A model generated the notes under the pieces. It had not been told where the DNA came from and ran no database searches. It worked only from the letters and a program-made list of their open reading frames with translations. Below, piece after piece: positions 1 through 12,304 of a DNA stretch of 64,000 bases. The stretch is from Ianthella basta (lineage: Eukaryota; Porifera; Demospongiae; Verongiida; Ianthellidae), in contig OZ025884.1 in NCBI GenBank assembly GCA_964019415.1, forward strand, positions 580,001-644,000. The letters are read 5' to 3'. The number at the start of each line of letters is the position of its first letter. Position 1 is the stretch's first letter. The translations under genes and the position numbers were made by a program.

Positions 1-97
1 TTGTAATAGGCCAATTCATGTATGTATATATGTATGTGATGATATGTGGTGGTGGTGGTCTGTGTGGAGGTAAGGCAATGTTACGTTAAGGACGTAC

Positions 98-3000
98 CAG
101 GGTTGGTGGTTTAGACACTTTGACTGTTCTGTCCCTCCATTGGTTCATTATCTTGGCTGCCAATTGGTGATGAGGAAAAGAACAAAACTGAGGATTGCGG
201 CATTCACTAGGTAGGTGAGCTCTAAATTTTGTGGCTGTAGACATTCTGCCAACACTTCTTGGCAGTGGAACTGGCACAATTTCCCTGCTCTCCTCATCAA
301 CATACACTACAGTAACCGGCACATGTTTGCCTGTGTGGCAATGTTGAAAAATTCCATCCGCTGCCTGTAGCTTGCAGTCCAGACATAACTCATACCCTGG
401 CCTGGAATTACCTGGATGAAGCATACGTGCAAAATGCATACAGTAATACATACGTATGTGCATGCCATGCACTATACGTACTTGAATACAACCGTAAACA
501 ATTCAACACACCTCACATTCACATATGCACCTGCCTGCAGCATACACACATGCATGCCCAAACATACTATACAAAAGCTACAGAGACCCCAGAGGCAGGC
601 AATCGGACAAGCACACTTTGAAATCACACATGTGCACAAATACACACTCAGAGGAACAGAGTGCATTTGATCACAGGCAACACTAGCACAGCAGTGTGCA
701 AACGTCAGTGGTACTTGTTGTACTGTCACAGCTCTCATTGATGTTAGCTACTGTGATACACAGGAGAAGCCAGTGTAATGTGTGTGCAACATAAATAGGC
801 TAATCCAAGCATTGTTACTGTTCTCACAGTGTCACCCACAATTCTACAGCTCACTTCTCCAGTACTGCAGCTCTTCCTCTCCATGGGCATGTTCACACAT
901 ATATCCTTTGAAGCAGTTTGGATAATGATTACAAAGGGACATCTTACAATTACGCCCATCAGGTAGTATAGGATTCCTGACAGGCAAACTTCCAGGCCTC
1001 ACAATCATCCTCTAATAAGGGACAGCAAACACAATGTTATATGTACATCACCATACAAACTCGTGATCAATGAACAAATGTCCCGTTCACATACACACAA
1101 CCAGGTCGAACCGAAGCCAACTAACTGCATGGGGTTTCACCCAAGATCCAAGGAGTACGTATGTATATAATTTTACATTGCCTTACCTTAATGTGAGTCT
1201 TGTCAGCACATGTCCCAAGTGGGTGCATTCTTTTCACATCCGACAACTGGTCTGAGCACTGCTCACAGACAAGAGCAAACCCTTCTGCCTTGATCAAAGA
1301 ATGTACTGTCAAAGGACAACAAACAATACATCCTTGAGCTGTACCTTGAAGGAACATAAGTTAATTGCATGATGATTCTGTACCTTTTTTGGTCTTGTCT
1401 TTGTTTTCCATTTCAGGAACATCAGTCTGCAACGGCTCAACTTCATGCTCTTCCTCTACCTCTACCTTTGGGTAGAAATAGTCATCCAAATCAATTTTTT
1501 CTTCCATGTCCTCCTGTGGCAATGTCTCTACAGGAGTCGCACCCATTGTCTGCACAACAGAATGCAACACAGCATCATAAAATAATTATAGCTTGCATGG
1601 GCAGCTGCAAATATACATTTAGTTCTTACTTTGTCCTGTGAAAGCTCTTCAGGAAGAGTTTCAGGTAGTTCTGTAGCTTGATATGTTCTCTCCGACACTT
1701 TATAGACACGCACACAGACAGAAAAAGGAAATACTTCCCTCATTAAAGACCAAGTACTAACATAGGGGTAAAAGTAACACTGTTTTAAGTACGTAGCTAT
1801 ACACTGGACACCTATACAATGCGGACACCCTTCGGAACAAGTAAGGTGTCTTAATTATAGGGGTGTCCATGTTTCAAAGGTTTGGCATATAAATAAACAA
1901 CTCTCATGTACTGTACTGATTACATGAACACTACTACTGAAATTTGCATTGCACTAGTTTGGGCCAGTTTGTTCTTAGTCTGGCTAGCTAGATCGTCCCA
2001 ATTATGCCCAAGGCGCTTAGAAGGGAAGGGACAGTCTAGAGGAGATAGCCATTAGTTCACACCTGTTCAGCCAATCAGCTACGTTTGCCACAAATTTTTG
2101 GTAATAATATTCATGACCTCAACAGTTGTAGCTACTGGTATGAACTGTATGATTGGAGGTGTGCCATAGATAACACCAAGGTGTGAACTAATTGCTATGC
2201 CCGCTAAATTGTCCCTTCCCTTCTACGCATCTGGCTCTTATTGGGACAGTCTAGCTAGCCAGACTAGTTCGTCCTCGTATACTTGCACTTATTAAATGCT
2301 TAGCTAAATTGGAATGCGCCAATGCATAGTAATGGCTTGGAGAAGAAACAAAACTGCTGTGAAGCAGCTAGATTTGATGGACAAGTGGAAGATTAGCCCA
2401 TTAGTACTGTTGTAGGTGATGTTCTGCTTCGATTAGACTCCATTTCCTCACCTCGTGTAGCCCACCACATTCCTGCCTTCATTTTCTAAATGCTGACGTC
2501 ATCGCTCGAATGTGCCATGCAATACGTCAACATAATGGAGGCCAGGATAGCGATTGTCCTCCAAGACTACAATTCCGCAAACAATCTCTGAAATGTACCC
2601 CTCCTCTCTCCAAAGTCAATTATTCGTTCCCTCTGATAAGTATAAAGATGATTCCAAGTAGATGTCTCTATTTCGTTTGATGCGTACACTGAATTCATCC
2701 TTGGAACTTAACGCAACATGACGATTACGTCGACCATTTACACATGCAGCTACAGCTAATCGAGGTGCCTGTACTTCAGTTGTTCACAAGGTAGGGTTCC
2801 ACTGTACATACACATGCACACACATGCCTCGGCATCCAATTACAAGTCGTTGTCACTACAAATCAAGCAACATTCCAGACTAAGTGCTTACTTGCCAGCT
2901 CAACACTGTGGTCAGGTGCGGCTAGCAGCTCAGGTGTGCCTGTATCAGGAACAGCTCTTTCCAAAACTGGAGGTTGCTCCAACAGGGGCAAATCAGGTAC

Positions 3001-6000
3001 ATCTTGCTCAACAGTCCAGGACTTTGGTTTCCTCTTCCTCTTCCTCTTACGCTTACTTCCAGATTCTATGGGTTCGGGCCTTTGTTCAGCTTCTACATCC
3101 TACATACATACGTATGAGTACCACCAAACATGTACATGCAGCAACAGTTTTACATGGACATACATGTACAGTAGCTTATATTTATTCTGAATTTACCAGG
3201 TGCTGCATACCCTGCTTTCATCCACGGTCCTTTGTCCAGGTTGTGAAGCAATCAACACATCAAGCGCAGCTTCCTGGGTAGTGGCCTGATGTTGCTCATC
3301 CCATGCCTGACGTTCAACTTGCAGTGTTTGAGAGACATCTCTGCATGACAGCATTACATAAGCATGACTACACTAGCAGTTGACACTGAATGACCTCTGT
3401 CAAGAGCTACCAGTGCGCACGTAACTCACTCCTCCACAGTAGTGTCTTCAAACCGTGCAATTGGTAGCTCAGGTGCTGAAGGCAACAATAACGACCCATC
3501 TACTTGACTGTGTGGTTGTCCTGTCCGAACAGAAGCTGCAGTACTCTGTGCACTACATTGAAAGCCATTGAATAACATACACCACTGTGTGAAAGTGATA
3601 CTCACGTATACAAGGGTTACATGAAGCCCTACAATGTGAAAGTGAAAGCATAATTATATAAACCCCACATTCTAGAGCATGCAGCCAGTAGTCAGAGTTT
3701 TGACATCTACCACTGTCAGTTCTGCACGTACAACTGACTCCTAACTTTACACACAGTGCCACATGCACTCATAGCATTCATGTGCACCATCGTACAAGTG
3801 GCAATGATACCGTGATGTTTCAAGATGGCAGACCATCACTGAGACTTCATTTCTGCACTTACACTGTACCTTTTCCTGATTTATTTTCAGCCATAAACCA
3901 TAGTCAGTGGCCTAACAGATATGTATGCAGCACACATGGAACTTCCTATTGCGTGCGATAATTATTTTAGTTGACCTTGCATGCTATACCTACAACTCTG
4001 AATGCATGCACTGATGATGCGTGCAGTGTCTTGGCTGAACAGAAGTGTCTATTTAAGATTAACTGTACACGTATCATGGTGAGAGATGACTGATGCCAAG
4101 AGTATATAAGAGATGAGGTATGCAACCGCTTATCCCTGCGTGTATAACAGCATTTTTCTAAAATGATGTAGCAACAAGTCACACGTGGGCATGGTAACGC
4201 TACTTAATATTCTGATGTAATGGATGAATACCATTAACTCGATCCTCCAGTGTACATATTCGGCATCAATTGCGCAGCTCTCAGTTTGTTAGTCGGGAGT
4301 TTCAACAATGTTCAGGATCATGCTGGTTGACGCCGGTCTCTTCACTGGATAGATCGAGCCTAGAACTTACTGCGTAGTGACCGTGAAACTCGGAGGACAG
4401 CGCTGCGGAGCTGTGACCCAAATCCACGCTTGCTGTCCTGGTCCTTCCTTGCGGAAGCTGCAGAGGTGTCCTGGACATTGTTGCAACTCCCGACTAACAA
4501 ACCGAAGGGCTCGCAATCGTTGCCGAGTACATACAGACTGGCAGATCGAGTTAACAGTATTCATCCATTACATCAGAATATTAAGTAGCGTTACCATGCC
4601 CACGTGTGACGTGTTGCTGCATCATTTTAGAAAAATGCTGTTACGGGTGCGTATACGCGGTTGCACACTCTCATCTCTTATCTACTCTTGCTGATGCCAA
4701 TGTGGTACAATCACTTGGCATTAAGTGCTACTACATACATTGCACTCACCTAATACGTCTTTCCTGTAGACAAGGTCTGTCACTTGTCAGAGCTTCCAAC
4801 AGTCCTGAGCACAGCTTTCTGTGCCGTACATCAGTTTCATCCTATTATTTGGACAGATGAAGGGGGGGGGGGTATTACTGCTGAAGTAAGTATGCAAAAT
4901 ACAATTAATCCAAACCTTACCTCCAGTGGCCTGTTTGTCAATCCAACGAGGGCACGAAATTGACGAGAGAATACCTACGTATATGTGTAGGTGGTATTCT
5001 GGCACAGTTATACATAATTACAATATCTACATACATGCATCAGGGCCGTACGCAGACTTCTGAAAAGGGGGGTTACATTCTGGCAAAAAATAGCCCAGAA
5101 AATTCTTCTTGCCAGTGACATCATAACAAAATGGAAGACGATATGAAAAGACATACTTGCTTACTGGAATTGCTGAAAAGGAGTGAGAAAGGTTCAAAAA
5201 CACTGCTTCTGGCCCTAAATAAGGACTAGGACTACTACAAAACGGTTATAGGTACTAAAGTTTATGCACCACAAATCCTGGAGGGGGGTTTGTCCGAACC
5301 CAACAACCCCCCCCCCCCCCCCCCCCAGCGTACGGCCCTACTGCATAATTGTACCATATACAACAATACATGATCCAATATGTATATTCCACATCCATTT
5401 TTAGGGGCTGCCACAGGTCGCCCCTATATTGTTTTCTTTCTGACATTTTGTTGTATGGCTTCGTGTCCTGCTTCCGGTGGTATGTCGGTATGTATGTATG
5501 TATTTCTATGTAATACCTAAACTGCAGTATATAGTATAACTGTGCTTACATATATATAATAATGCATCGACGGAAGTATTGAAGATAGGAAATTTATATT
5601 GTTGGCCATTTTATTTGCCTTTCTCACACCGGAAAGACCGAGGGAAGGACTTTGAAACCGGCTTCCAAACGGTGCTCCGTGGGGTGCATAGGCGTCTTCT
5701 GCCTTCGAAAGTTGTAGAACAGGCAACCACATCACCTCTGGTCTGAAGATGTACAGAATACAGCAAGATAGCATCCAACAGTTTGGTGACTTGGTGTTCA
5801 CACAACGTTTTCAAACAAGGCCACCCCGTTGAAGGACTTCAGTTCTCTGTCTCAGATAAGTGACTGGAGCGACGTAGAACTTGGTGAGTCTCACGAATTC
5901 TGTACGCAAACTTTTGCTAATGGTCTATAGCGTTTAAAGCTTAAGCGCACACAGTTACCCTTCTAAATTTCCTCCAGATGGCATGTGTAGTGCAGTCAGG

Positions 6001-8977
6001 CAAACGGCCTTCTGCCACAACAGAACCACTGCAAAGATTGCAGGTGTGCTGTAAAACACTTGCAGCTATCTGTGTGCCTTCCATCCATGTCCCTCTCCTC
6101 TCATCCATGTCTTCTATAGTGCATATACATACGTTTGCATGTGCATGTGTGTTTAGCTACATGCGTGTTTCTGTGTGTGTGACGTCATCGAAAATGGCGG
6201 CTCGGAGACCACGCGGTCGCGGAGGGGCCAGAAAATCTCGCTTTTTCGCACGGAGTTGGCTCATCAGCTTCTGCTGCACGGTGTCCATGACGCCTAGTGG
6301 AGTGGACGTGTGCGCGTCATGGCTTCTCGTCAGCGGAAAGTGCCTTTCGCGTTGCAAGCAGAGATCGACCATCGTAAGTCCAGCGAACCACGTACCGTGG
6401 TCTTCGGCCGTCAACCATCTTCCACCGCACCCCCTGGGCCTGAGTCGGCTGAGGAACGGGAGGCCATCTACGGCCATCAACGGCCAGACACCCAGCAGCA
6501 CTCAAGTCCAGGGTAAAGTCTGGCGTGAGGCTTGCCATTTCGCCTACGGAAGACTTCGAATGGCTGTAAACAGGTTCCAGGCCTTTGGCCTGGACCTGCC
6601 CTACGTCCGCGAGGACAAGGTGTACAGAAGAATAAGAAAGAATGTGTGTGCATGCGTGCGTGTGTTGGTGACAGTGGTGTGTGTGTGTGTGGGCTGAGGT
6701 CACTGAGGTGTATGACACAATGTCATGTTTATCTATTGAGTGACAGAGCAGCGACCGAAGGGAGCAAGTATTTTGAGTTGGGGCGGCAGCCCCACAAGTT
6801 TTTAACTCGAAATACTTGTTTCAACAGTTAAGCAACATGTTTGCCCAAATATTCACAGATGGCTACCTAAACCGTGAAAACTGCAAAAGTTCAATCAGTG
6901 ATTAGTTTGAGCGCATTTGGTATATTATATTGAATTTGATTTTTGCCTGCCAGAAGATTCTTGAAATGGCTCTTTGTGTGCACAAGGTGTCAACAACTGG
7001 AGGACACAGGCATCACCGAATGATTTGCCTTGTTTCCTAACATGATTTACAATCACTGGTGGTAATTTACGTACGTAGTTATAAGCTGTTCAGTCTATAC
7101 TGCTGCCCTTCCGAGTTTCACATTCTTTCATTGTCCCCAGAGCTTACACATACCTGGCAGTTAGAAAGTTAGTTCCCAGACAAAACTTCTTAACTGACTT
7201 CAATCAGCATTGCCTCTTTTAATGCACCATCTACCAGAACATATACTATGCATGTGGCATGTATGCACATTGCTTTACCTCTGTTTGCTGAATGAGGTCC
7301 TGTCTGCTGAGGAGTGCATCTCTAATGAGGTAGGGAACATGTCGGCCCTTCAAAGACAGTAACAGTACACCCACAATTTCGACAGATTTGACCTGATGTT
7401 CCAGTAATGGCCAAAATATCCAACGGCCATCAAGCATGACTTGTGCTATATGCCTCTTATCAATAAGCCAGTAAATGGCCACACTGTGGCCATCTTCAAC
7501 ACGAAGACAGCTTAGTTGACCAGCAGGGATGTGGAGGAAGCTTTCCAAGCACTCTTTCTCTTTTAGCAACTGTGCAACACTAAATTGCTTATAATCTAAC
7601 TCATGAAGCACAACTAAAACTTGGCTTGACTGAAGAACTTTGCTTGACTGAAGGCTGGTTTTTGCACCTTGGAGCAGCCCTTGTAAAAGCTCATCTGGGG
7701 CTTCTGTCAGCAACACACTACAGCAAAGGTACTGTAGCAGCTGCTTGTACCTGAATAGCCACAAGCGAGCCATTTGAAAACTTGGTGCCAGTGGGTTAGC
7801 CATGTTATGCAAGAACTTTTCCAAATAGCTAACATCGATCCACTGCTCTAAAATGCCTACAATCTGCATTATGCCATCAACTGAATCACAGGATTGAATA
7901 TTTTGCAAATCTTGATGAGAAAGTTTATCATAGGGAGGGTAGTTGTAACGACTGTGTTCATTAACTGAGACTTTGATTTGGGGGAGACGGTCCTGTAGAG
8001 AATCAGCAACACGACTACATACCCAGCGATATAAGCAATGCACTGCAGACCATGTTCTCTGCTTTGCAATATCTTCAATCTGCCATACCAAGTGACTATC
8101 CACCACTTCAACACCACTTAGTGATTCGTTTTGTCGAAGAACACTACAGTCTTTGAACGGCACTGGTACTGGTTGCAACTGAGTTTCCATAGGCTCTTCA
8201 GCAGGTGTAGCAATCTATACAAAACAGTATTGCAAATTTCACGGGATTATTATAGAGCTATCAATTAAGAGATCATGCAGTTGCAAGGACAGTGCCATGC
8301 ACTATTTCGCATGATGTGTACTCTGAATTGTGACCATCAGACACTGGACCAAGAGTCCTTCAGCAAGGTAGTAGTTAAAATAGTTTCCTGAAATTTACCA
8401 AGCAATTCACAATACAGGCCTGCTGGCCCTGCATACACATGCAACATGCAGCCCTACGTATACAGTTAGCTATATAGCACACAGTTCTGCTCTAGCTAGC
8501 TACAAGAGTACTTACTTTGCCAAGTAGTTTCTGTCCAAATTCCTTCATTTTACGATACCCTTTGGCACTGATCATGATTTTGCATAAGTCTTCAAGGCTG
8601 GATTGTGTCGCTTGCTGGAGCAAGTGTGTGAACAGAATCTCATTGGCCGCTTTCACGGATTTGGCTTCCTTGATGCTAGTCTCATGTTCATCTGAAATTA
8701 TTTCACGGTGACAGGCATCACTAGCAATGTGCTTTGCGTCAACGTCTTTCAGAAACTGGTCCCTTACGTCCTTCAGTACCGACTCTATTAAACAGAAAAG
8801 TCAGTGTCACAAAGTCATTGAATTAGCTACGGCTGAGGGTAGCTAGCTAGGCAAGAAGAGGTCTTTTCAGTGATTGGGGCGAACCCAAACGAGCCCCAAT
8901 CTAGCAATGATATGGAAGGATGAACTACAGAATCGTAATGACAGTGCGTGGTTGCGCTTACCAAACGATTCGGCCAT
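98..8977 (-). CDS. HELZ2-like: Gene A: CARD-like / CCCH zinc-finger protein of the HELZ2-like family, 5' half only (partial at left edge)
   Basis: This is a paralogue of gene B read on the minus strand; its helicase part would lie left of base 1. Exons that I can place, all with GT-AG ends and matching phases, are 8977-8962 (start MAESFE), 8784-8516 (CARD-like), 8214-7279 (conserved 312-codon region ending ALLSRQDLIQQTE), 3535-3430, 3340-3211, 3099-2892 (basic KRKRKRKRK linker), 1697-1630, 1549-1384, 1305-1187 (cysteine-rich), 1011-855 (CCCH finger, C-x5-C-x5-C-x3-H in CNHYPNCFKGYMCEHAH) and 411-98 (LCLDC block plus a second C..C..H finger). Exon 2 is 269 nt, the same as in gene C. I did not find the two short exons (60 and 89 nt) present in B and C between 7278 and 3536, so this stretch is unresolved: lost, diverged or missed. 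Family identity is strong. Function as an RNA-binding immune effector is inferred. Confidence 0.8.
1966..2275. mobile_element. Foldback MITE of about 300 bp in an intron of gene A
   Basis: The ends are imperfect inverted repeats built on GTCTGGCTAGCTAGA and TCTAGCTAGCCAGAC, continuing inward through GGGAAGGGACAG and CTGTCCCTTCCC-type sequence and the ATTAGTTCACACCT arm. It has no coding capacity. It lies between the gene A exons at 2892 and 1697. The rest of that intron shows nothing I recognise. Confidence 0.65.
4088..4700. mobile_element. Large foldback element with arms of about 240 bp
   Basis: Bases 4088-4330 reappear reverse-complemented at 4440-4700. Long nearly exact blocks include GTTACCATGCCCACGTGTGA and TGATGTAATGGATGAATAC. 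The central loop is about 100 bp and no ORF explains the symmetry. It lies in the long unresolved interval of gene A (3536-7278). Confidence 0.75.
5307..5326. repeat. Poly-C run of 20 bases
   Basis: This is a pure homopolymer tract. A poly-G run lies nearby at 4862-4871. The segment 5040-5340 has TACGCAG/TGCGTAC-like ends with G- and C-rich interior, which suggests a decayed small repeat. Nothing coding is visible from 4700 to 5900. Confidence 0.7.
6175..6640. other. GC- and CpG-rich segment with a CRE-like site, possible promoter or first exon
   Basis: A perfect TGACGTCA (6180-6187) is followed by ATGGCGGCTCGG, the layout of a housekeeping-type start. Overlapping open frames run on both strands: MAARRPRGRGG from 6194 (+), MASRQRKVPFALQAEI from 6319 (+), and a minus frame ending near 6157. 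None matches a family I know. The segment is clearly more CpG-rich than its surroundings. It lies within the unresolved interval of gene A, so it could be a nested gene start or part of a transposon. I would not assign a product. Confidence 0.3.
6752..6830. repeat. Short hairpin repeat AAGTATTTTGAGTT / AACTCGAAATACTT
   Basis: The two arms flank a GGGGC-rich loop. A related hairpin with the same GTATTTCGAGTTAAAAAACT core occurs at 18917-18980, so this is a dispersed small foldback family. From 6830 to 7278 I see only AT-rich intron-like sequence. Confidence 0.55.
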
Positions 8978-9081
8978 ATTCTCTGACTCACAGACAGGGA
9001 CTGGCATCTGAAAGGAGGAGCTCTAAGAAAACTACGCCCACGCATTGGCGCTGTGGCTAATGAAGAGGGTTAGCCTCTAAT

Positions 9082-9638
9082 AGCCTCGTCCCCAGGCCCT
9101 TACCGTACCGTCGCGCGCTAATTGCGCACGCTAAATTATCGGGGTTCACTTCCGTCACCCCGTTCAAGCCCTATGACGTCATAGATTAACCACGTGCGCC
9201 GGAGAGTCGCTACAGGCAGGTCGTTTGTATATGTCTGTATGGATCCATGGCCTCAATATAGGATGACTAAATGTATGAGACTAAAAATAAAACTAACCCT
9301 AACCCTAACGCTAAAACCCAAGCTCACTAAGCACATTGGCCGAGCGAGCTAACCCCAGTAGCCGAGCGAGCCATGAGCGAGCTAACCCCCAGTGGGGCAA
9401 GCCAGATGAGCAGATTCCGAGCAAGCTAGCTACCAGGACAGTCGGATGGATTTGGTTAGACACAGACATTAAACTCTCTAGAAGCCTAGACCTCATTGCC
9501 CTGAAATGGAGTGCGCTTTCACTGCTATACATAGGGATGACGCCTGCGCAACTTCCGACACGTGGGTAATCTATGACATGAAGCGGGGTGAACGAAGTAA
9601 AATCCTAAATTATCGCGGACGGCCTGGGGACGAGGCTA
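9082..9638. mobile_element. TIR element of about 560 bp just upstream of gene A
   Basis: The left end carries GCCTCGTCCCCAGGCC and the right end GGCCTGGGGACGAGGC, with further inverted blocks (CTAAATTATCG, GGGGTTCACTTC). It is flanked by short TAGCCTCT direct repeats. Inside is a telomere-like (CCCTAA) stretch at 9292-9318. It begins only about 105 bp upstream of the gene A start codon, so it may contribute promoter sequence. Confidence 0.65.
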
Positions 9639-9762
9639 GCCTCTGATCGCATGCAATATGGCTGCTTGCTTGTTATCGTATCTCCTGCCTAGCGCATAGA
9701 AAAACGAACTCATACATCGCTATGAAGAATTGATGAACACCCCAACTGAGAATCGACGCTTA

Positions 9763-12263
9763 AGGTAATTGCGGGTAATTTCGGAAACACTTCGACGTTT
9801 CTTACTCGTGTAAACGACTGCAACGAATTCTTCAAAACCGCTTGCTATCAAGGTGAAGTACTAACTCTTACCTGCACTTTGACAGCAAACCGTTCGCGCC
9901 AAGGTTAACTAGCGGTCTGGAGGGCTCGTCGAACAGAATCACTGATAAACGCCCGGGGCGGATAATTCCGGAAAATGTCCGTTTGGAGTCGTTTCTCTCG
10001 TTGGAAGAATGGTAGGTGCCGTCCCAACAACATTATTATGTTTGCTGTGTATAGATCGTGATATTTACTGTACAGGATTATATTTATTGCTTTTACAGTC
10101 AAGTCAAAGTCGCTTGCTAAGCTTAAAGTGAATTGCAATCAAGTAATGAATGAGCAGTTTGAAGATTGTTGGATCCTGAAAAGTCAAGAGCTGCAGATAT
10201 TACAAATGAATTCTTCTTCACGCTTTGGCCGCCTGGAAAATCCAGCACATTTGTAGTGATACCAACGGTAGCACTCATCGCAGCCAACCCATAGTTTCTC
10301 TTGACCATCTATGCATTCCTCACCGCATGAGAAGCAGTGATCGACATCTTTATCTTCATCAAAGTCATCACTGACGGGTTCCATCACTTTCTTCTTGCTC
10401 TTCTGCTTGCGCTTAGCCTGTTTCTCTGCCTCGGCTTCTTTCAAAAGACGAAGTACACTATCATTGGTCAGGACATCTCCGGTGGCATGAATGTCTACAC
10501 GTCTTCTTTTAGCCTTAGGTGTTTTCGCCTTTGCTTTCAGATGATCTGCAAAAAAGTCTCTCAATTCTTTCCTCAATGGTGTCTCTGGCTTCGATGGATT
10601 AGGCAATGCCTCACTGCTTTCTGTGAAGGGCAAAGCAGTGGCCATCTTGTATGGGAGGACAGCATTGGCATTAAATGGCACCAATCCACATGCACGAAAT
10701 CCTGCCTTTAGGTGTTGGGGTTGGAATGCTTTGTCCCACAATCTGGTAACCATTGATGATAATGCCTCCTTGGTGAGATTACTGGCACGTGTGGCGACTT
10801 TGTAGTCCTTCAGTATTGACTTCCAAGCTGTCTTCAAGGGCCCATATACTGCCACATCCAGTGGTTGCAGGAAATGACTGGTGTGTGATGGCAAGCAGAA
10901 GGGGTGTACATTGGATTCCTTTGCCAGTTCGAGAAAGGCAATACTTAGGTGGGAATGGTGGCCATCCAGAAGTAGAACAATTGGTCCAGTCTTCAGGAGA
11001 TCCTTAACAGCTGGCAGAAAGCACTTCTGAAACCAAAAGAAAAAGTTCTCCTTTTCCATCCACCCGGATTCACTCTTGGAATAGAGTGCTCCTGGTGGGC
11101 CATTGAGAGTCCACGTCGAGTACAAGTGTTTGCCCTTGTACAATACCATTGGCGGTAGCCGCTCCCCTGCTGCAGATCCGCACCCCATTATAGTGATCAC
11201 TTCTCTTCCAGAGCCACCTCCTGTCTCATGCACCCACTTGGACCCGCGCCTAGCAAGGATGACTTTGGATGCCACTGCAGTTGCTATACCAGATTCATCA
11301 CAGTTCCACACCCTTCTGTCCAAGTCTTCGCTATCCTTAATGCCCAGCTCATCCATCAACTTTTCAACCTTCTTGAAGTATTCTTCCACAGTTGCTGGGT
11401 TTGCTGAACTTGCTCTTTGCTTTGAGAGGTGCTGTGGCTTTCGCTCTACTAGCTTTGGCCAACGCTGCAGAAATCCAATCCACCAGTCTTTCCCTGGGAC
11501 TCCACCATGAAATGGGTTTTTACGCCCATTGGTACTGACATAATCTGTGACAATTGCAGTCACATTCTCTTTTGTCATCCCAAATCCCATCTCCTGTAGG
11601 ACTTGGCAGCAGTATACAAGCTCCTCCTCCTCCGCCCGAGTTAAAACAGTGGGCCTTCCTGCACCGCTCTTGGAAACCTTCTTCCTTGCATGATCGTACA
11701 ATGTAGACGATGGAATGCCATACTTCTTAGCTAGTTTATGAATTGACTCCTTCCCCTTGCCAGATTCGATCTCATTCAACGCGGCTTCGAGCTGTTCTTG
11801 CTTCCACTTAGGCATCTTCGCTAGGATACCAACATCCGGTGCGCGCGATTACTTTAATTGATAATTGCATGTGGCGATAACGGATGTAATTCGCTTGCAA
11901 ATGGAGGTCAAGTAAGGTGAAAGTTTCGAGTAGTATACACAGCTAGGAAACTTGGGTTCGCTGCAAGTTACTACCCTACAGTCGACGGTTTCTCCGCGCA
12001 GGAACTGCTAATGGTAGGGTTTTGCATGGAGAAGTTCTAGCGACTTTATGTTGAGGTGAGTGCCGCCATAGGATCTATTTAGAATGATCTAAGGCGAGTC
12101 AACGACATGAGTGTTGTTTAGTTGGCGGAGGTACGAAGCACGTGGGTCATGGTTTGCAGCGATGTTATTTTCATACGATGGATTCGTTCCGTTCAGCTAG
12201 CAGATCGCGAAGTACTTATAATTCCCGAAATTACCCGCTTCCCGAAATTACCCGCCTTTACCT
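9763..12263 (-). mobile_element. pogo/Tigger-like DNA transposon, about 2.5 kb
   Basis: The termini are inverted repeats reading AGGTAA then GCGGGTAATTTCGG at the left (9763-9784) and the reverse complement at the right, where the GCGGGTAATTTCGG block occurs twice (12224-12237, 12242-12255). Both ends abut TA (9761-9762 and 12264-12265), the target duplication of Tc1/mariner/pogo elements. One intact transposase ORF lies inside on the minus strand. Uninterrupted coding sequence and matching ends suggest a fairly recent insertion. Confidence 0.8.
10184..11815 (-). CDS. pogo/Tigger-like DDE transposase with C-terminal PHD finger (543 aa)
   Basis: Residues 1-50 form a pipsqueak/CENP-B type helix-turn-helix (KLAKKYGIPSSTLYDHARKK). 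The DDE_1 catalytic core follows with NCDESG, LLLDGHHSH and LQPLDVAVYG, which carry the acidic residues. A lysine-rich, NLS-like stretch (KAKTPKAKRRR and later KRKQKSKKK) precedes a C4HC3 PHD finger (CFSCGEEC ... CDECYRWYHYKC ... CNIC) at the extreme C terminus. The start MPKWKQEQLEAAL is the natural beginning of the helix-turn-helix. It is a single exon with no stops or frameshifts, within the TIR element above. It should catalyse cut-and-paste transposition; a chromatin-targeting role for the PHD finger is inference. Confidence 0.9.
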   Translation of the reverse strand: MPKWKQEQLEAALNEIESGKGKESIHKLAKKYGIPSSTLYDHARKKVSKSGAGRPTVLTRAEEEELVYCCQVLQEMGFGMTKENVTAIVTDYVSTNGRKNPFHGGVPGKDWWIGFLQRWPKLVERKPQHLSKQRASSANPATVEEYFKKVEKLMDELGIKDSEDLDRRVWNCDESGIATAVASKVILARRGSKWVHETGGGSGREVITIMGCGSAAGERLPPMVLYKGKHLYSTWTLNGPPGALYSKSESGWMEKENFFFWFQKCFLPAVKDLLKTGPIVLLLDGHHSHLSIAFLELAKESNVHPFCLPSHTSHFLQPLDVAVYGPLKTAWKSILKDYKVATRASNLTKEALSSMVTRLWDKAFQPQHLKAGFRACGLVPFNANAVLPYKMATALPFTESSEALPNPSKPETPLRKELRDFFADHLKAKAKTPKAKRRRVDIHATGDVLTNDSVLRLLKEAEAEKQAKRKQKSKKKVMEPVSDDFDEDKDVDHCFSCGEECIDGQEKLWVGCDECYRWYHYKCAGFSRRPKREEEFICNICSS

Positions 12264-12304
12264 TATGCTTTTGAATTCCCCCCCTTTAATAAAAAGGGCA
12301 GGCA

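Noticed and set aside
9292-9318. Telomeric repeat array
   Set aside because: Only about four imperfect CCCTAA units inside a TIR element. Similarly the TTTAGGG pair at 20170 is too short; neither indicates a telomere or fusion site.
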